The notes under the pieces were generated by a model. The model ran no database searches and had not been told where the DNA came from. It worked only from the letters and a program-made list of their open reading frames with translations. A DNA stretch of 64,000 nucleotides from JBCBKU01 sp965267475 (lineage in GTDB: Bacteria > Pseudomonadota > Alphaproteobacteria > Rhodobacterales > Rhodobacteraceae): the NCBI GenBank assembly GCA_965267475.1, contig OZ254079.1:2480001-2544000 (forward strand). The letters run 5' to 3'. Shown piece by piece: positions 59,787-64,000 of this stretch (the stretch's first letter is position 1; the number at the start of each line of letters is the position of its first letter). Both the position numbers and the translations under genes were made by a program.

Positions 59787-60784
59787 CAGCGCATCTCCTT
59801 CCGGGCGTTGTAGACATTCCAGACCAGGATCGGCGAAACCAGAAGCATGATGACGATGGCTGCGGCTGAACCAACACCCCAATCGCCTGCCCTGAAGAGC
59901 TTGTCATACATGTAGTTGGCCAGAACCTGCGTCTCCCACTGACCGTTGGTCATGGCGAAGACGATGTCGAAAACCTTGAGAACCGTGAGCGTGATCGTCG
60001 TCCAGACCACCACGATGGTCGGCATGATCTGCGGCACCTTGATCTTGAAGAAGATCTGGAACGGGCCCGCGCCATCGATGATCGCGGCCTCGACAGTTTC
60101 TTCGGGGATGCCGCGCAATGCGGCCGACAGGATCACCATGGCAAAGCCGGTCTGGATCCAGATCAGCACGATCATCAGGAAGAAGTTGTTCCAGAAGGGT
60201 ATGGTCAGCCAGGTCTGCGCATCCCCGCCAAGGCTGGTGACGATGGCGTTCAGAATACCGATTTGCGCCACGTCATCGGGCCGGGTTTCATAGACCAGCT
60301 TCCAGATCACGCCCGCGCCGACAAAGGAAATCGCCATTGGCATGAAGATGATCGACTTGGCGACGTTGCCCCAGGAAATCCGGTCGGTCAGCTGCGCGAC
60401 GATCAGCCCCATCGCGGTCGACATCGCCGGGACCACCACCAGCCAAAGCATGTTGTTGCGCATGGCTTCCCAGAATTTCGCTTCGCTCATCATCTGGGAG
60501 TAGTTTTCGAAACCGACGAAGGCGCCACCCGCATCGCGGTCGGTGAAGGACAGACGAAGTGTCTCGACCACCGGATAGGCCAGGTAAAGGCCAAGGGCGA
60601 ACATGGCGGGAAACAGAAAGACCCAAGGGCGGATCATATTGGCGCGGTTGATGTTTCGGCCCGCATTGGGCCCGCGCGCGGGGTAAAGGACTTTATCGAG
60701 GAACTGGTTGGCGAAATAGAAGTACCCAACGCAGCCACCGACACCGATCACAATGGTCAAAAGACCCTGTAGCGCAGGATGCAT
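59786..60784 (-). CDS. aglF: Alpha-glucoside ABC transporter permease
   Basis: This 332-residue MalF-type permease has about eight hydrophobic segments. The EAA loop lies near the C-terminus (EAAIIDGAGPFQIFFKIKVPQIMPTI). It pairs with AglG to form the transport channel. An additional N-terminal helix (GLLTIVIGVGGCVGYFYF) precedes the core, a known feature of this family. It is separated from aglE by a strong stem-loop and from aglG by an ATGA overlap. Confidence 0.93.
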   Translation of the reverse strand: MHPALQGLLTIVIGVGGCVGYFYFANQFLDKVLYPARGPNAGRNINRANMIRPWVFLFPAMFALGLYLAYPVVETLRLSFTDRDAGGAFVGFENYSQMMSEAKFWEAMRNNMLWLVVVPAMSTAMGLIVAQLTDRISWGNVAKSIIFMPMAISFVGAGVIWKLVYETRPDDVAQIGILNAIVTSLGGDAQTWLTIPFWNNFFLMIVLIWIQTGFAMVILSAALRGIPEETVEAAIIDGAGPFQIFFKIKVPQIMPTIVVVWTTITLTVLKVFDIVFAMTNGQWETQVLANYMYDKLFRAGDWGVGSAAAIVIMLLVSPILVWNVYNARKEMR

Positions 60785-60809
60785 CGTCCCCTCCCTGAAT
60801 AAGTTGGTG

Positions 60810-60841
60810 GATGCGGCCCGGCACGTTCACCGGGCCGCATC
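60810..60841 (-). terminator. 12-bp perfect stem-loop between aglE and aglF
   Basis: GATGCGGCCCGG pairs exactly with CCGGGCCGCATC around an eight-base loop, within the 71-bp gap after the aglE stop. It lacks a U-tract in the direction of transcription. As at dctP/dctQ, the hairpin follows a solute-binding-protein gene, so mRNA stabilisation or partial termination is likely, favouring synthesis of the receptor. Confidence 0.7.
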
Positions 60842-60855
60842 ATTGGCTTTGCGCC

Positions 60856-62208
60856 TTACTTCGGCCAGCTTGCGTCGATCGCAGCGGCAACTTCGGCGGC
60901 GGACTTACCACCGGTATAGTCGACCATGCCGGTCCAGAACGTACCCTGGCCAACGGCCGCAGGCATCAGGTCCGAACCATCAAAGCGGAACGTCGTTGCG
61001 TTCAGCATGATCTCACCCTGCTTCCGAAGCGTGTCATCGGCATAGGTATCGAGGTTCACACCCGTATGCGGCGTCAGGAAGCTGCCCATGTTCATCCACA
61101 TCTCGTGGACCACCGGAAGCTGGAAGTACTGCATCAGCGCGCTGGCGCCATCCGACGGATTGGTGATCGCCATCAGCGTGCCGCCGCCCAGAACCGGGCT
61201 TCCCAGATCCTTTTCGGCAAAACCGGGCAGATAGAAGAAGTCCGCATCTTCGCCGACCACGACATCATCCGGGAAGAAGGCCGAGGCAAACGACGCCTGA
61301 CGGTGCATGTAGCACTGAGGCGGTGACGAGAACATGCCACCGGGGCTGTCACGGAAATCGGTTGTGGCAACGCCTGCCGAACCGCCCGAGACCTTGGCGT
61401 CATCCAGCGCGAACCAGCCAAATTCTTCGATGGCGGCCTGCACGCGTTCGTCCGAGAAACCGATCTCGCCCGATGTCCAGCCATCATAGACTTCCGGTGG
61501 CTGTGTGCGCAGCATCAGGTCCTCAACCCAGTCGGTCGCAGGCCAGCCCGTCGCCGGGCCCGAACCGAGACCAATGCACCAGGGCGTTTCGCCGTCAGCC
61601 ACGATCTGTTCCGTCAGTGCTTTCAGATCCTCGAAGGTTTCCGGCACTTCATAACCGGCATCCTCGAAGTTCTCGGGATTGTACCAGACGATCGACTTCA
61701 GGTTCACGTTATAGAAGAAGCCGTAAAGCTGGTCGTTGCCATCCGCGTCCGCATAGGTGCCAAGATCAACCCAGGACTGACCAGCGGCATAGTTGTCGCG
61801 GATCCAGTCGGCAGACCCTTCCGGCAGCGGGAAAAGCTGCCCGCGCGATGCCATGTCGGCCGCCAATCCTGGCTGCGGGAACACGGCCACGTTCGGAGCC
61901 GAGCCTGCTTCGGCGTCGATCAGGATCTGCTGTTCGAAACCGTCCGAGCCGGTATAGATCACATCGGCTCCGGTCGCCGATGCAAAATGGCTCAGAATGC
62001 TGCGGATCCGGTCGTCTTCCGGTGTCAGCCAGGGGCCGAACACGGTAACCTGCTGACCAGAAAGGTCCGGCGCGTTCGCAGCCCAAGCTTCATAGCTGTC
62101 CCAACTGAAGTCGCCCTCACCTGGGGTGAATTCGGAATGGCCGCCAGCGAGGGCCGCTCCGGCCGTCAAAGCCAACGCAGCCGCTCCCGCATAAAGCGTT
62201 CTTTTCAT
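60856..62208 (-). CDS. aglE: Alpha-glucoside ABC transporter substrate-binding protein
   Basis: This 450-residue periplasmic receptor has a signal peptide (MKRTLYAGAAALALTAGAAL, cleavage before GGHSE or nearby). It belongs to the large sugar-binding class. VTVFGPWLTPEDDRIRSIL opens the first lobe, with hinge and C-terminal blocks such as DAEAGSAPNVAVFPQPGLAADMASRG and PGGMFSSPPQCYMHRQASF. It binds alpha-glucosides for the AglFG permease. The upstream region carries the LacI-type palindromes, and ATG 62208 follows GGGAGGACTATCC. Confidence 0.94.
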   Translation of the reverse strand: MKRTLYAGAAALALTAGAALAGGHSEFTPGEGDFSWDSYEAWAANAPDLSGQQVTVFGPWLTPEDDRIRSILSHFASATGADVIYTGSDGFEQQILIDAEAGSAPNVAVFPQPGLAADMASRGQLFPLPEGSADWIRDNYAAGQSWVDLGTYADADGNDQLYGFFYNVNLKSIVWYNPENFEDAGYEVPETFEDLKALTEQIVADGETPWCIGLGSGPATGWPATDWVEDLMLRTQPPEVYDGWTSGEIGFSDERVQAAIEEFGWFALDDAKVSGGSAGVATTDFRDSPGGMFSSPPQCYMHRQASFASAFFPDDVVVGEDADFFYLPGFAEKDLGSPVLGGGTLMAITNPSDGASALMQYFQLPVVHEMWMNMGSFLTPHTGVNLDTYADDTLRKQGEIMLNATTFRFDGSDLMPAAVGQGTFWTGMVDYTGGKSAAEVAAAIDASWPK

Positions 62209-62268
62209 GGATAGTCCTCCCATTGATCGCGGTATCCCGCGAATAGATTTGGCCCACATTCGAATATA

Positions 62269-62282
62269 CCAAAGCGCTTTGG
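62269..62282. promoter_or_regulatory. Operator palindrome upstream of aglE
   Basis: CCAAAGCGCTTTGG is a perfect 14-bp dyad with the AGCGCT centre expected for LacI-family regulators. It lies 61 bp upstream of the aglE start and should be bound by the divergently encoded AglR, which would repress aglEFGAK without inducer. Confidence 0.8.
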
Positions 62283-62410
62283 GCCTTGGTTAGATGTCTC
62301 TCAATCCGTGCCGCCTGTCAATCTCAAAGTGTGTTTCGCCTTAAAAACATCATCCTTGACTGGACAACGAAAACCGCCCCACCGAAATCTTGCCTTTGAC
62401 GAAAAGCGGA

Positions 62411-62422
62411 CTAAGCGCTAAT
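62411..62422. promoter_or_regulatory. AGCGCT-centred site upstream of aglR
   Basis: CTAAGCGCTAAT carries the AGCGCT core of the aglE operator with imperfect arms. It lies 39-50 bp before the aglR start. It probably is a weaker AglR site used for autoregulation. Confidence 0.45.
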
Positions 62423-62437
62423 GATCGTTGAAATTTG

Positions 62438-62449
62438 TAAGCGCTTTGG
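62438..62449. promoter_or_regulatory. Second AGCGCT-centred site upstream of aglR
   Basis: TAAGCGCTTTGG shares nine to ten bases with the right arm and centre of the aglE operator. It ends about 12 bp before the aglR start codon, so binding here would block initiation of aglR itself. Confidence 0.5.
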
Positions 62450-62460
62450 GAAATCCGGGG

Positions 62461-63510
62461 ATGAACCTCAAGGAACTGTCAGCTAAGCTCGGACTGTCGC
62501 AAACGACGGTCAGTCGGGCTTTGAACGGCTACCCCGAAGTGTCCGAAGCGACCCGTCGCCGTGTCATGGAAGCGGCGGACATATACAACTACCGGCCCTC
62601 AACCCGGGCCAAGGCACTGGCCACGGGGCGATCGATGGCCATCGGCCATGTCATCCCCGTCTCGACAACCCATGAGCTTGTGAACCCGATCTTTTCCGAC
62701 TTCATCGCTGGCGCGGGCGAAATCTATGCCGCCAACGGCTACGACATGCTTCTCTCGGTGGTCAGCGACGAAAACGAAGCTAAGGCCTATCGCGATCTTG
62801 CCGCCAAGGGCAGCGTAGACGGCGTGATCGTGCACGGCCCCCGGAAGACCGAGCCACGGATTCCACTTCTGAAAGGTACCCGCCTGCCCTTCGTCGTGCA
62901 TGGCCGCGCGTCAGAGGAAGATGGCGATTACTGCTGGGTCGACGTGAACAACCGCAGGGCATTCTATCGGGCCGTCGAGTTTCTTGTGGATCTGGGTCAT
63001 CGGCGAATTGCGCTGGTAAATGGCAACGAACAGATGGACTTCGCTGCGCGTCGCCGCGACGGATACCTGCAAGCCATGAAAAACCGTGGCCTTCTGATCG
63101 ATGAATGTCTGATGCTGTCGGACGAGATGACCGAGGTGTACGGCTTCACCACTGCCCGCGATCTACTGCAACGGGCGGACCGGCCCACCGCCTTTTTGGT
63201 CTCGTCGATTATCACCGCGATTGGGGTCCGCCGCGCGGTCGAGGACTTAGGTCTGAAACTCGGGCGCGATGTTTCGCTGATCACCTATGACGACGAATTG
63301 TCCTATCTCGGAAACGGTGGTGACGAACCGATATTCACCGCGCTTCGATCTTCGGTTCGGGAAGCCGGACGCAGATCGGCCGAAATGCTGCTGACACGGA
63401 TTGCGAACCCAAAGGCCCCGCCGCCGCAAACATTGCTGGAAGCGCAACTGGTGGTCGGTCAGACCACCGGGCCCGCACAGACCATCCCGCGCGCGGCAAA
63501 AGCGGGCTGA
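62461..63510 (+). CDS. aglR: LacI-family regulator of alpha-glucoside use
   Basis: This 349-residue regulator has the LacI helix-turn-helix and hinge (NLKELSAKLGLSQTTVSRAL then PEVSEATRRRVMEAADIYNYRPS). A sugar-binding-protein-like effector domain follows, with VDGVIVHGPRKTEPR and FLVSSIITAIGVRRAVEDLG. It is divergent from aglE and flanked by three AGCGCT dyads. The start at ATG 62461 removes an implausible 11-residue extension from TTG 62428, although the ribosome site (GGGAAATCCGGGG) is modest. It precedes glk, which may be in the same transcript. Confidence 0.93.
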   Translation: MNLKELSAKLGLSQTTVSRALNGYPEVSEATRRRVMEAADIYNYRPSTRAKALATGRSMAIGHVIPVSTTHELVNPIFSDFIAGAGEIYAANGYDMLLSVVSDENEAKAYRDLAAKGSVDGVIVHGPRKTEPRIPLLKGTRLPFVVHGRASEEDGDYCWVDVNNRRAFYRAVEFLVDLGHRRIALVNGNEQMDFAARRRDGYLQAMKNRGLLIDECLMLSDEMTEVYGFTTARDLLQRADRPTAFLVSSIITAIGVRRAVEDLGLKLGRDVSLITYDDELSYLGNGGDEPIFTALRSSVREAGRRSAEMLLTRIANPKAPPPQTLLEAQLVVGQTTGPAQTIPRAAKAG

Positions 63511-63588
63511 CCCCCGCACGCTGCCGCTTGCAGCAGCCCGGTCCGCTCTCTAAACCAAACGGCATCGAAGACGACGAAAGACCCCGAC

Positions 63589-64000
63589 ATGTCTGCATCC
63601 CATGAAGCCGATACCTTTTCGCTGGTTGCCGATATCGGGGGAACCAACACGCGCGTGGCCTTGGCAATCGGACCGGATCTTCAGACTGAAACGATTACGC
63701 GCTATCGAAATGCAGAATACAGCGATCTCGAATCCGTGCTGCGTCAGTATGTATCCGAACAGGGCGACGTCGATTGCCGCGCCGCATCCGTCGCCTTGGC
63801 CGGTCCGGTACGCGACGGGAAAGGCGCGCTCACCAATCTCGATTGGGCCATTGACACCGAAACCCTTGCCCGCGCCACCAAGGCCGAGACCGCTGCGGTT
63901 CTGAACGACCTTCAGGCTCAAGGACACGCGCTTGGCCGGATCGATGTTGCGAATATCCAGACCGTGTTGCCCGGCGCGCCCGCGCGATCCGACGCCACGA
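63589..64000 (+). CDS. glk: Glucokinase, N-terminal part (truncated by window edge)
   Basis: The first 137 residues are present. FSLVADIGGTNTRVALAIG is the phosphate-binding loop of the bacterial Glk family (hexokinase fold, not ROK). CRAASVALAGPVRDGKGALTNLDWAIDTETL matches the ALAGPV-x-TN-W block, and AVLNDLQAQGHAL holds the catalytic Asp region (LND). It phosphorylates glucose released by AglA. The start at ATG 63589 lies 78 bp after aglR. The rest of the gene and any edd/eda neighbours lie outside the window. Confidence 0.95.
   Translation, partial: MSASHEADTFSLVADIGGTNTRVALAIGPDLQTETITRYRNAEYSDLESVLRQYVSEQGDVDCRAASVALAGPVRDGKGALTNLDWAIDTETLARATKAETAAVLNDLQAQGHALGRIDVANIQTVLPGAPARSDAT

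Overview
The window is high-G+C DNA from an alphaproteobacterium, most likely a marine Rhodobacteraceae (Roseobacter-group) member. I infer this from the protein families and their layout: TRAP transporters, DctB/DctD, a RamA-like corrinoid activator, an AglEFGAK operon, class II DAHP synthase, MetA-type homoserine acyltransferase, and many ATGA gene overlaps. It is a chromosomal segment of metabolic, transport and regulatory genes. I see no phage, plasmid, insertion sequence, CRISPR array or rRNA. Two tRNA genes are present, Gly-CCC and Asp-GTC.

Layout. 1-3.4 kb: the start of guaB, a TDT/SLAC1-type permease, a lipoprotein SGNH hydrolase, an 0.8 kb stretch without a recognisable gene, and a small secreted protein. 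3.5-11.1 kb: a dicarboxylate-type two-component system (DctB/DctD), its TRAP transporter DctPQM, and an Hsp70-like protein. 11.1-15.2 kb: small secreted and membrane proteins and a [2Fe-2S] corrinoid-protein activator. 15.2-22.0 kb: an acyltransferase-like protein, a nitroreductase, and a second TRAP transporter transcribed with a two-domain OsmC-like protein, divergent from a GntR regulator. 22.1-26.5 kb: tRNA-Gly, a thioesterase, and zwf-pgl-pgi. 26.7-29.8 kb: a radical SAM protein, a LapG-like cysteine peptidase, and a convergent secreted Gly/Ser-repeat plus collagen-like protein. 29.9-34.8 kb: HNH nuclease, esterase, AlkA-type glycosylase, MFS transporter, DAHP synthase. 35-40.6 kb: a GlxA-type regulator, a PQQ-sugar-dehydrogenase-like protein fused to cytochrome c, a DUF1127/globin-like pair opposite a LysR regulator, and a second sugar-dehydrogenase-like protein. 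40.7-46.2 kb: two branched-chain-type ABC ATPases without permeases, a divergent polysaccharide deacetylase, trpGD and tRNA-Asp. 46.2-55.6 kb: pirin, copA-cueR, an ATPase, metA, an alpha/beta hydrolase, ppk2, a TetR regulator and a DUF3179 protein. 55.7-64 kb: the alpha-glucoside operon aglEFGAK, divergent from aglR and the start of glk.

Metabolically, imported alpha-glucosides would be split by AglA, phosphorylated by Glk, and oxidised through Pgi/Zwf/Pgl towards the Entner-Doudoroff or pentose phosphate route. Palindromes with an AGCGCT core lie before both aglE/aglR and zwf, suggesting LacI-type control of both. The most unusual observations are: a DctD-like activator lacking the GAFTGA loop; a DctB reading frame that seems to start at CTG; a CueR-type promoter placed so that copA would be leaderless; a two-domain OsmC-like protein in a TRAP operon; the radical SAM / LapG-like / Gly-Ser-collagen-like group with a 21-unit 30-bp minisatellite; a globin-like protein lacking the proximal His; and MetA with Glu111, predicting acetyl rather than succinyl transfer. 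All functional calls were made by reading the sequence; no database search was run.
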